Shown: piece after piece, positions 15,184-22,563 of the stretch
Layout of the letters: each line of letters begins with the position of its first letter
Position numbering within the stretch: position 1 is the stretch's first letter
Assembly (NCBI RefSeq): GCF_015690355.1
Contig: NZ_JADPRT010000010.1
Coordinates: 1 to 64,000 of the forward strand
Direction of reading: 5' to 3'
Source: Streptacidiphilus fuscans
GTDB taxonomy: Bacteria; Actinomycetota; Actinomycetes; Streptomycetales; Streptomycetaceae
DNA length: 64,000 nt
The notes under the pieces: generated by a model
The model's database searches: none
What the model was told of the DNA's origin: nothing
Seen by the model: the letters and a program-made list of their open reading frames with translations, nothing else
Program-made: the position numbers and the translations under genes

Positions 15184-15768
15184 ATGACCACCACTGTTGA
15201 CGCACCGGCGGCCGGCACGGCAGCCGCCGTGCAGGCCTGCGGCGCCACCGTGTGGCTGACCGGCCTGCCCAGCGCCGGGAAGACGACGATCGCGAACGAG
15301 CTGGCCGAGCGGCTGCGGGCCGAGGGCCACCGGGTCGAGATCCTGGACGGGGACGAGATCCGCGAGTTCCTCTCGCGCGGACTCGGGTTCAACCGCGAGG
15401 ACCGGGACACCAACATCCAGCGGATCGGCTTCGTCGCCGAACTGCTCGCCTCCAACGGCGTCAAGGTGCTCGCCCCGGTGATCGCCCCCTACGCGGACTC
15501 CCGCGCCGCGGTCGCCGCCCGGCACGCCGCCCAGGGCACCTCGTACCTGGAGGTCCACGTGGCCACGCCGGTCGAGGTCTGCTCCGAGCGGGACGTCAAG
15601 GGCCTGTACGCCAAGCAGGCCGCCGGTGAGATCTCCGGACTGACCGGCGTGGACGACCCCTACGAGGCGCCCGCCGCCCCCGATCTGCGGATCGAGGCGC
15701 ACACCCAGACGGTGGCCGCCTCCGCCGCCGCCCTGCACGCTCTGCTGACCGAGAGGGGACTGGCGTGA
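15184..15768 (+). CDS. cysC: Adenylyl-sulfate kinase
   Basis: 194 residues from ATG 15184, which has GGAG about 10 nt upstream and gives the usual family N-terminus; an in-frame ATG at 15112 lies inside cysH. It phosphorylates APS to PAPS with ATP. The Walker A motif is GLPSAGKT (27-34), followed by ILDGDEIREFLSRGLGFNRE, the APS-binding region, and DRDTNIQRIG. If CysH uses APS directly, CysC feeds other PAPS uses. The last 4 bp overlap cysD. Confidence 0.94.
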   Translation: MTTTVDAPAAGTAAAVQACGATVWLTGLPSAGKTTIANELAERLRAEGHRVEILDGDEIREFLSRGLGFNREDRDTNIQRIGFVAELLASNGVKVLAPVIAPYADSRAAVAARHAAQGTSYLEVHVATPVEVCSERDVKGLYAKQAAGEISGLTGVDDPYEAPAAPDLRIEAHTQTVAASAAALHALLTERGLA

Positions 15769-16706
15769 CCACCGCTGTTTCGCCCACTGCCGCCGCCACC
15801 CACGACTCCCCCTACGCGCTGTCCCACCTGGACGTGCTGGAGGCCGAGGCCGTCCACATCTTCCGCGAGGTGGCGGGCGAGTTCGAGAACCCGGTGATCC
15901 TCTTCTCCGGCGGCAAGGACTCGATCGTCATGCTGCACCTGGCGCTAAAGGCGTTCGCGCCGGCGTCGGTGCCGTTCGCACTGCTGCACGTGGACACCGG
16001 CCACAACTTCCCCGAGGTGCTCGACTACCGCGACCGCACGGCCGCCGAGCACGGGCTGCGCCTGCACGTGGCCTCGGTGCAGGAGTTCATCGACAACGGC
16101 CGGCTGCGCGAGCGCCCGGACGGCACCCGCAACCCGCTGCAGACCGTGCCGCTGCTGGACGCCATCGAAACGGGCCGCTTCGACGCGGTCTTCGGCGGCG
16201 GCCGTCGCGACGAGGAGAAGGCCCGCGCCAAGGAGCGCGTCTTCTCCCTGCGCGACGAGTTCGGCGCCTGGGACCCGCGCCGTCAGCGCCCGGAACTGTG
16301 GTCGCTCTACAACGGCCGCCACGCGGTCGGCGAGCACGTGCGCGTCTTCCCGCTGTCCAACTGGACCGAACTGGACGTGTGGCAGTACATCGAGCGGGAG
16401 AAGATCGAGCTTCCCGCGATCTACTACGCCCACGAGCGCGAGGTGTTCCAGCGCAACGGCATGTGGCTCTCCCCCGGCGAGTGGGGCGGCCCGAAGGACG
16501 GCGAGACCGTGGAGCGGCGTCTGGTGCGCTACCGGACGGTCGGCGACATGTCCTGCACCGGCGCCGTCGACTCCGACGCCGCCGACGTCGCGGCGGTGAT
16601 CGAGGAGATTGCCGTCAGCCGTCTGACCGAGCGTGGCGCGACCCGTGCGGACGACAAGATGTCCGAGGCCGCCATGGAAGACCGCAAGCGCGAGGGGTAC
16701 TTCTAG
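15765..16706 (+). CDS. cysD: Sulfate adenylyltransferase small subunit
   Basis: 313 residues. With CysN it makes APS from sulfate and ATP. The PP-loop motif SGGKDS (48-53) sits in FSGGKDSIVMLHLALKAF. Downstream are the family signatures VFGGGRRDEEKARAKER and the C-terminal RKREGYF. The GTG start at 15765 overlaps the cysC stop. cysN follows after a single intergenic base, giving tight coupling for a heterodimer. Confidence 0.96.
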   Translation: MTTAVSPTAAATHDSPYALSHLDVLEAEAVHIFREVAGEFENPVILFSGGKDSIVMLHLALKAFAPASVPFALLHVDTGHNFPEVLDYRDRTAAEHGLRLHVASVQEFIDNGRLRERPDGTRNPLQTVPLLDAIETGRFDAVFGGGRRDEEKARAKERVFSLRDEFGAWDPRRQRPELWSLYNGRHAVGEHVRVFPLSNWTELDVWQYIEREKIELPAIYYAHEREVFQRNGMWLSPGEWGGPKDGETVERRLVRYRTVGDMSCTGAVDSDAADVAAVIEEIAVSRLTERGATRADDKMSEAAMEDRKREGYF

Positions 16707-16707
16707 G

Positions 16708-18000
16708 ATGACCAGCACCACTGACACCCAGGCCACCCACGAGGTGGCGGCCACCTCGCTGCTGCGCTTCGCCACCGCCGGGTCCGTGGACGACGGCAAG
16801 TCGACCCTGGTCGGCCGCCTGCTCCACGACTCCAAGTCGGTGCTGGCCGACCAGTTGGAGGCCGTCGAGCACGCCTCGCGCAAGCGCGGCCAGGAGGCCC
16901 CCGACCTGGCGCTGCTGACGGACGGCCTGCGGGCCGAGCGCGAGCAGGGCATCACCATCGACGTGGCGTACCGCTACTTCGCGACCCCCAAGCGCCGGTT
17001 CATCCTCGCCGACACGCCCGGCCACGTGCAGTACACCCGCAACATGGTGACCGGCGCGTCCACGGCCGAGCTGGCCGTGGTGCTGGTCGACGCCCGCAAC
17101 GGCGTGGTCGAGCAGACCCGCCGTCACGCGGCCGTCGCCGCGCTGCTGCGCGTGCCGCACCTGGTGCTGGCCGTCAACAAGATGGACCTGGTCGACTACG
17201 CCGAGCCCGTCTTCGCCGCCATCGCCGCCGAGTTCGGCGCCTACGCGGCCTCGCTGGGGATCGAGGACGTGACCGCGATCCCGATCAGCGCGCTGGCCGG
17301 GGACAACGTCGTCGAGCCGTCCGCCACCATGGACTGGTACGGCGGCCCGACGCTGCTGGAGCACCTGGAGACCGTGCCGGTCGGCACCGACCCCAGCGAG
17401 GAGCCGGCCCGGTTCCCGGTCCAGTACGTGATCCGGCCGCAGTCCGCCGAGCACCCCGACTACCGCGGCTACGCGGGCCAGCTCGCCTCGGGCGTGCTGC
17501 GCACCGGCGACACGGTCACCGTCCTGCCCGCCGGGCTGAGCGCGACCGTGGCCGGGATCGACGTGCTCGGTGCTCCGAGCGACGTCGCCTGGGCGCCGCA
17601 GTCGGTGACGGTGCGTCTGGCCGAGGACATCGACATCTCGCGCGGCGACGTGATCGCCGCGGGCCCGGCGCCGGAGCCGACCCAGGACGTGGTCGCCACG
17701 GTGGCCCACCTCAACGAGCGTCCACTGCGCGTCGGGGACCGGGTGCTGCTCAAGCACACCACCCGAACCGTCCGCGCGATCGTCAAGGACATCCCCTACG
17801 CGATCGCCGTCGACACCCTGGAGCAGGTCCCCAGCCCGGGCAGCCTGGACGTGAACGACCTGGGCCGCGTGGTGCTGCGCACCGCCGAGCCCATCGCCCT
17901 GGACGACTACCGCAGCAACCGCCGCACCGGCTCGTTCCTGCTGATCGACCAGGCCGACGGCACGACCCTCACCGCCGGTATGGCCGGAGAGGCGTTCTGA
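16708..18000 (+). CDS. cysN: Sulfate adenylyltransferase large subunit (GTPase)
   Basis: 430 residues, a stand-alone CysN without a fused APS kinase, consistent with the separate cysC. It is an EF-Tu-like GTPase whose hydrolysis drives APS formation by CysD. G1 is GSVDDGKS (25-32), G3 DTPGHVQYTRNMVTGAS, G4 NKMD, followed by two beta-barrel domains. I chose ATG 16708, one base after the cysD stop; an earlier in-frame ATG lies inside cysD. Confidence 0.96.
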   Translation: MTSTTDTQATHEVAATSLLRFATAGSVDDGKSTLVGRLLHDSKSVLADQLEAVEHASRKRGQEAPDLALLTDGLRAEREQGITIDVAYRYFATPKRRFILADTPGHVQYTRNMVTGASTAELAVVLVDARNGVVEQTRRHAAVAALLRVPHLVLAVNKMDLVDYAEPVFAAIAAEFGAYAASLGIEDVTAIPISALAGDNVVEPSATMDWYGGPTLLEHLETVPVGTDPSEEPARFPVQYVIRPQSAEHPDYRGYAGQLASGVLRTGDTVTVLPAGLSATVAGIDVLGAPSDVAWAPQSVTVRLAEDIDISRGDVIAAGPAPEPTQDVVATVAHLNERPLRVGDRVLLKHTTRTVRAIVKDIPYAIAVDTLEQVPSPGSLDVNDLGRVVLRTAEPIALDDYRSNRRTGSFLLIDQADGTTLTAGMAGEAF

Positions 18001-18004
18001 CCCG

Positions 18005-18133
18005 ATGAAGGGATTCCCCACGATGGGCGGCGAGGCGTTCTCCCGCATGGCGAAGGAAGGCGGCCGCGTCGGCAGCGGCGTGCTCGGGGCCGGCTGCGGC
18101 GCCCTCGGGCCGTGTCGACCGGCGGGTCGCTGA
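18005..18133 (+). CDS. Possible small Cys-containing leader ORF before the sulfonate transporter
   Basis: 42 codons from ATG 18005 (or 36 from the in-frame ATG 18023, which has AAGGGA upstream) to TGA 18133. Two Cys codons fall near the end, at 18095-18097 and 18113-18115. The second lies in the 5' arm of a hairpin at 18110-18138 that overlaps the stop. The layout resembles a leader peptide with attenuator between cysN and the transporter genes. No homologue is recognised, and the frame could be chance in GC-rich DNA. Confidence 0.3.
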   Translation: MKGFPTMGGEAFSRMAKEGGRVGSGVLGAGCGALGPCRPAGR

Positions 18134-18138
18134 CACGG
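18110..18138 (+). terminator. Hairpin between cysN and the ABC transporter genes
   Basis: CCGTGTC (18110-18116) pairs with GACACGG (18132-18138) and the inner GACC with GGTC around a GGCG loop, leaving a 3-nt bulge. No T-tract follows. It could be a partial terminator, an attenuator or an RNA stabiliser. Confidence 0.4.
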
Positions 18139-18224
18139 GGCCCTCGCCCCGTCGTCGTAGCCCGCCGCACGTGCCCCGCGTTCCTTCCAGCCGAACCATC
18201 GTCACCCTCGTGAGGACCCCTCCC

Positions 18225-19367
18225 ATGTCGAAGCTTCGCTCGCTCTCCCCCCGCACCGCCCGCATCAGACGTGCCGTCATAGCCGGCGTCGCCGTTGTCG
18301 CCGCATCCGGACTGCTGAGCGCGTGCGGCTACGGCTCCCAGGCCGCCTCGAACTCCAGCGGGGGCTCGGTCGTTCCCTCCTCCGGCAGTTCCGGTCCGGC
18401 GCTGTCGGCGTCGACCGTGCGGATCGGCTACTTCGCCAACCTGACCCACGCCACTCCCCTGATCGGGATCCAGGACGGGCAGTTCGCCAAGAACCTGGGC
18501 GGGACGAAGATCTCCACGCAGATCTTCAACGCCGGGCCGAGCGAGATCGAGGCGCTCAACTCCGGTGCCATCGACATCGCCTGGGTCGGGCCCGCACCCG
18601 CGATCAACGGCTACGTGAAGTCGAACGGCGCCGCGCTGAAGATCATCTCCGGTGCCACCTCCGGCGGTGCGGAGCTGGTCGTCAACCCGGCCACGATCAA
18701 GACCGTGGCCGACCTCAAGGGCAAGAAGATCGCCACCCCGCAGGCCGGCAACACCCAGGACGTCGCGCTGTTCAACTACCTGGCGAGCAAGGGCTACAAG
18801 GAGAACCCGAAGACCGGCGCGGGCGACGTCTCGGTCATCCGCACCGACAACTCGACCACCCCCTCCGCGTACACCTCCGGCCAGATCGACGGCGCGTGGG
18901 TTCCCGAGCCCACCGCATCCAAGCTGGTCGCCGAGGGCGCGAAGATCCTCATCGACGAGCGGACGCTGTGGCCCCAGGGCCAGTTCGTCTCCACCAACGT
19001 GGTGGTCTCGCAGACCTTCCTGAAGGCCCACCCGGACGTGGTCAAGGCCGTCCTCAAGGCCTCGGTGGACACCAACGCCTGGATCCTGGCCAACCCGGCC
19101 AAGGCTCAGCAGGAGGCCAACACCGCGCTGACCGCGCTCACCGGCAAGGGCTTGAGCGCCAAGGTACTGAAGGCCGCCTGGAGCGAGATGACCGTCACCG
19201 ACGACCCGCTGGCCTCCTCGCTCACCACCGAGGCCCAGCACGCGGTCACCGCGGGCTTCATCACCCAGCCGAACCTGTCCGGCATCTACGACCTGACCCT
19301 GCTCAACCAGGTCCTCACCGCCGAGGGCAAGCCCGCCGTCTCCGCCGCCGGGCTCGGCGCCCAGTAG
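18225..19367 (+). CDS. ssuA: ABC transporter substrate-binding lipoprotein, sulfonate/taurine type
   Basis: 380 residues. A signal peptide ends in the lipobox LLSAC, so the mature protein is a membrane-anchored lipoprotein. The body is an NrtA/SsuA/TauA-type binding protein (VRIGYFANLTHATPLIG near the start, and SGGAELVVNP and TPQAGNTQDVALFNYL further on). Start ATG 18225 follows GTGAGGA. Together with the ATPase and permease below it should import an alkanesulfonate or another sulfur source. The substrate is inferred only from the sulfur-operon context. Confidence 0.85.
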   Translation: MSKLRSLSPRTARIRRAVIAGVAVVAASGLLSACGYGSQAASNSSGGSVVPSSGSSGPALSASTVRIGYFANLTHATPLIGIQDGQFAKNLGGTKISTQIFNAGPSEIEALNSGAIDIAWVGPAPAINGYVKSNGAALKIISGATSGGAELVVNPATIKTVADLKGKKIATPQAGNTQDVALFNYLASKGYKENPKTGAGDVSVIRTDNSTTPSAYTSGQIDGAWVPEPTASKLVAEGAKILIDERTLWPQGQFVSTNVVVSQTFLKAHPDVVKAVLKASVDTNAWILANPAKAQQEANTALTALTGKGLSAKVLKAAWSEMTVTDDPLASSLTTEAQHAVTAGFITQPNLSGIYDLTLLNQVLTAEGKPAVSAAGLGAQ

Positions 19368-19391
19368 GGGCGCGCACCATGCTCCGGGAGT

Positions 19392-19434
19392 CGCCCCGCA
19401 CCGCGTCGATGCCCAGTCAAGGCGGCGCGGGGCG
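19392..19434 (+). terminator. Hairpin between binding-protein and ATPase genes
   Basis: CGCCCCGC (19392-19399) pairs with GCGGGGCG (19427-19434), with further inner CCGC/GCGG pairing. Such structures after a binding-protein gene often let it be made in excess over the ATPase and permease. No T-tract is present. Confidence 0.45.
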
Positions 19435-19515
19435 GCTCTCGGCCCGACGGACCGCACAACCCCAGCTCCCCGAACCGCAGCTCCCGAACCGCAGCACGAA
19501 CCAGGAGGTGACCGC

Positions 19516-20316
19516 ATGACCGCCCTGCTGACCCCGTCCTCCACGGAGGGCCAGGCCACCCCCGTGGTCGACACCGCCGTCCGGCTCGACCACGTCACCA
19601 AGTCCTTCGGCCGCGCCGCCGCGGCCCATGTCGTCCTGGACGACATCAGCCTGAACGTCGCCCCCGGCGAGTTCGTCTGCCTCCTCGGAGCCTCCGGCTG
19701 CGGCAAGTCCACCCTCCTCAACCTCGTCGCCGACCTCGACCAGCCCACCAGCGGCACCATCGAGGTCCCCGCCGGGCGCGCCGCCCTGATGTTCCAGGAG
19801 CACGCGCTCTTCCCCTGGCTGACGGCCGGTCAGAACATCGAGCTCGCCCTGCGCCTGCGCGGCGTCCCCCGCGCGGAGCGTCGCCCCGAGGCCCAGCGGC
19901 TGCTGGAGCTGGTCCGCCTGGGCGGCGCCCACGCCAAGCGCATCCACGAACTCTCCGGCGGTATGCGCCAGCGCGTCGCCATGGCCCGTGCCCTGGCCCA
20001 GGACGCCAAGGTCCTGCTCATGGACGAGCCCTTCGCCGCACTCGACGCGATCACCCGCGACGTCCTGCACGAGGAACTCGTCCAGATCTGGGAGGCCACC
20101 GGGATCTCCGTCCTCTTCGTCACCCACAACGTGCGCGAGGCCGTCCGCCTCGCCCAGCGCGTCGTGCTCCTCTCCTCCCGTCCCGGACGCATCGCCCAGG
20201 AGTGGGCGATCGACCTGCCCCAGCCGCGCCGTATCGAGTCGTCCGGTGTGGCCGACCTCGCGGTGGAGATCACTGAGAAGCTCCGAGGGGAGATCCGCCG
20301 CCATGTCCAGCACTGA
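19516..20316 (+). CDS. ssuB: ABC transporter ATP-binding protein, sulfonate type
   Basis: 266 residues. Walker A is GASGCGKS, the signature LSGGMRQRVAMARAL, and Walker B VLLMDEPFAAL, all intact. The closest family by appearance is the SsuB/TauB/NrtD group (EHALFPWLTAGQNIELAL). An AGGAGGT ribosome binding site precedes ATG 19516. The permease gene starts 14 bp before its end, so the pair is coupled. Confidence 0.92.
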   Translation: MTALLTPSSTEGQATPVVDTAVRLDHVTKSFGRAAAAHVVLDDISLNVAPGEFVCLLGASGCGKSTLLNLVADLDQPTSGTIEVPAGRAALMFQEHALFPWLTAGQNIELALRLRGVPRAERRPEAQRLLELVRLGGAHAKRIHELSGGMRQRVAMARALAQDAKVLLMDEPFAALDAITRDVLHEELVQIWEATGISVLFVTHNVREAVRLAQRVVLLSSRPGRIAQEWAIDLPQPRRIESSGVADLAVEITEKLRGEIRRHVQH

Positions 20317-21238
20317 CCTCAAGCCCGCCACCGAGCAGGACTCAACGGCCACCGCCACCGCCACCGCCGCCTCCGCCGCGACCGACGTCGCCGACCTGGG
20401 CGCCGGACTCGACGCCCTGGAGACCCAGACCGCGCAGCGCACCAGCGTCCGCGAGGTGCTGCTGGGCAAGGTGCTGCCCCCGGTCGTCGCCATCGTCCTC
20501 GTCCTGCTGCTGTGGCAGGGCGCCTACGCGGCCCACCTCAAGCGCCCCGACCTGCTGCCCAGCCCCCTGGACGTGTGGAACAGCCTCCACCAGCAGTGGC
20601 TGCAGGGCACCATCCTCTCGACGATCTGGACCTCGCTCTCGCGCGGGATCCTCGGCTTCCTCGTCTCCGTCGTCATCGGCACGCCCATCGGCCTGCTCGT
20701 CGCCCGGGTCAAGCCGGTCCGCGCCGCCATCGGCCCGATCCTCTCCGGCCTACAGTCGATCCCCTCGGTGGCCTGGGTGCCCGCCTCGGTCATCTGGTTC
20801 GGCCTCAGCAACGCCACCATCTACGCCGTCGTCCTGCTCGGCGCCGTCCCCTCGATCGCCAACGGCCTCGTCGCCGGCGTCGACCAGGTGCAGCCGCTGT
20901 ACCTGCGCGCCGGGCGCACCCTCGGGGCCACCGGACTGCGCGGCATCTGGCACGTGCTGCTGCCCGCCGCCCTGCCCGGCTACGTCGCCGGGCTCAAGCA
21001 GGGCTGGGCCTTCTCCTGGCGCTCCCTCATGGCGGCCGAGCTGATCGCCAGCTCCCCCGCCCTCGGCCTGGGCCTCGGCGCCCAGCTCGAATTCGCCCGC
21101 GAGAACCTCGACATGCCCGGCGTTCTCGCCACCATCATTCTGATCCTTGTCGTCGGCATCGGCATCGAAATGCTCGTCTTCAACCCGATCGAGCGACGCG
21201 TCCTCCGCTCCCGCGGTCTGCTGACCGCCCGGAGGTGA
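20303..21238 (+). CDS. ssuC: ABC transporter permease, sulfonate type
   Basis: 311 residues. An Ala/Thr-rich N-terminal tail of about 40 residues is followed by a BPD-type permease with about six membrane segments (VVAIVLVLLLWQGAYAA first). The cytoplasmic EAA-like loop GRTLGATGLRGIWHVLLPAA contacts the ATPase. ATG 20303 overlaps the end of the ATPase gene by 14 bp; a chelatase gene follows 4 bp after its stop. Confidence 0.92.
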   Translation: MSSTDLKPATEQDSTATATATAASAATDVADLGAGLDALETQTAQRTSVREVLLGKVLPPVVAIVLVLLLWQGAYAAHLKRPDLLPSPLDVWNSLHQQWLQGTILSTIWTSLSRGILGFLVSVVIGTPIGLLVARVKPVRAAIGPILSGLQSIPSVAWVPASVIWFGLSNATIYAVVLLGAVPSIANGLVAGVDQVQPLYLRAGRTLGATGLRGIWHVLLPAALPGYVAGLKQGWAFSWRSLMAAELIASSPALGLGLGAQLEFARENLDMPGVLATIILILVVGIGIEMLVFNPIERRVLRSRGLLTARR

Positions 21239-21242
21239 CCTG

Positions 21243-22019
21243 ATGGACGCCCGCCTGCCCCGCCTGCTCCTGCTCGCCCACGGCAGCCGCGACCCGCGGC
21301 ACGCGGCGACGATGACCGCCCTCGCCGACCGGGCGCGCGCACTGCGCCCGGACCTCACCGTGCGGGTCGGCTACCTCGACCACTGCGCGCCGCGAATCCC
21401 GCGCGCGTTGGAGCAGTTGGCGCAGGCGGACGAGGCACCGGTGGTCGCGGTGCCACTGCTGCTGGCCCGGGCGTACCACGCCAAGACCGACATCCCCGGA
21501 GTGCTGCGCGGGGCAGCCGCCAGGCTGCCCCGGCTGACCGTCCATCAGGCCGACGTCCTGGGACCGTCCCCACTGCTGCTGCGCGCCCTGGAACGCCGCC
21601 TGGCCGAGGCCGGCGTGCGTCCCGCCGCCGACACCGGCGTCATCCTCGCTGCGGCCGGCTCCTCCGACCCGGCCGCCAACGCCGCCACTCGCGCGCTGGC
21701 CGCCGCCTGGCAGCGCAGCGCGGGCTGGGGCGGCGTCGCCGTGGCCCACGCCTCCGCCGCTCCCCCGCACCTGGCCGACGCGGCCGAGGCGCTCCGCGCC
21801 CAAGGCCTGCGTCATCTCGCCGTGGCGCCCTACCTGCTGGCCCCCGGCCTGCTCCCCGACCGCATCACCGCCCAGGCCGCGACGGCGGGCATCACCGCCG
21901 TCGCAGCCCCGCTCGGCGCGTCCCCCGACCTTGCCGAGCTTGTGGTCCAACGCTACGACGAGGCACTGACAACGGCCGCGCTCGCCTCGGGCGACCGCGC
22001 TCTGCCGCTCGGAGCCTGA
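21243..22019 (+). CDS. Sirohydrochlorin chelatase (CbiX/SirB type)
   Basis: 258 residues with two CbiX-like halves. The first begins LLLAHGSRDPRH, where the His is the expected metal ligand, and the second LAAAGSSDPAANA. It inserts iron (or cobalt) into sirohydrochlorin. As the last gene of the sulfur operon, 4 bp after the permease, it most likely makes sirohaem for the sulfite reductase. No sirohydrochlorin-producing CysG or CobA is in this window. Confidence 0.88.
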   Translation: MDARLPRLLLLAHGSRDPRHAATMTALADRARALRPDLTVRVGYLDHCAPRIPRALEQLAQADEAPVVAVPLLLARAYHAKTDIPGVLRGAAARLPRLTVHQADVLGPSPLLLRALERRLAEAGVRPAADTGVILAAAGSSDPAANAATRALAAAWQRSAGWGGVAVAHASAAPPHLADAAEALRAQGLRHLAVAPYLLAPGLLPDRITAQAATAGITAVAAPLGASPDLAELVVQRYDEALTTAALASGDRALPLGA

Positions 22020-22062
22020 CCGCCCCCCAGCGGCGTGCCCCAGCCCCTCTACAGTGGGCGGC

Positions 22063-22473
22063 ATGCCATGGGGGGAACGCCCGCGCTGGGCGCGGTGGGT
22101 GTCGGTCATCTGGATTGTCGGCTTCGTCGAGGGCACGGGCGCGCATCTCCTCGACCTGATCAGCGGTGGGCTGCACGCCTACCACGCCTGGCCCCTGCCC
22201 AGTCAGGTGCTCTTCCACGCCCTGCTGGTCGTCGACCTGCTCGTCGCCGTTCTGGTGGCACGCGGCCTCCCGTCCGGGCCACCACTCGGCGCAGCGGTCA
22301 TGGTCACGGACCTGACCGCCAACTATCAGGGCAACTGGTCCGGCCTGCTGCACGAACCGCTCGCCTATGTCGGAGTGACCGGCCTGCTCCCGATGACCCT
22401 GTTCGGCCTCTTCGTCGTCGGCACGGCCCTTCCGCTCGGCCGAGCCTTCCGCGGGATCGTGCGCCCGGTATGA
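22063..22473 (+). CDS. Small hypothetical membrane protein
   Basis: 136 residues with about four hydrophobic segments (WVSVIWIVGFVEGTGAHLLD, VLFHALLVVDLLVAVLVARG, and the C-terminal LLPMTLFGLFVVGTALPLG). The start is ATG 22063 or the GTG 9 bp earlier. It lies 43 bp beyond the chelatase and ends at a strong hairpin, so it may be the tail of the sulfur transcript or separately expressed. I do not recognise the family. Confidence 0.7.
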   Translation: MPWGERPRWARWVSVIWIVGFVEGTGAHLLDLISGGLHAYHAWPLPSQVLFHALLVVDLLVAVLVARGLPSGPPLGAAVMVTDLTANYQGNWSGLLHEPLAYVGVTGLLPMTLFGLFVVGTALPLGRAFRGIVRPV

Positions 22474-22474
22474 C

Positions 22475-22516
22475 GCAGGAGGGGCCGCAGCCCTGCCCGG
22501 CTGCGGCCCCTCCTGC
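22475..22516. terminator. Bidirectional terminator hairpin
   Basis: A perfect 16-bp stem, GCAGGAGGGGCCGCAG (22475-22490) with its complement at 22501-22516 and a 10-nt loop. It lies between the convergent membrane-protein and MMPL genes and should serve both strands. Confidence 0.85.
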
Positions 22517-22563
22517 TGCTCTGTGACTCGGCGTCGGCCGATGTCAGCCCATGGCGGGCGACA

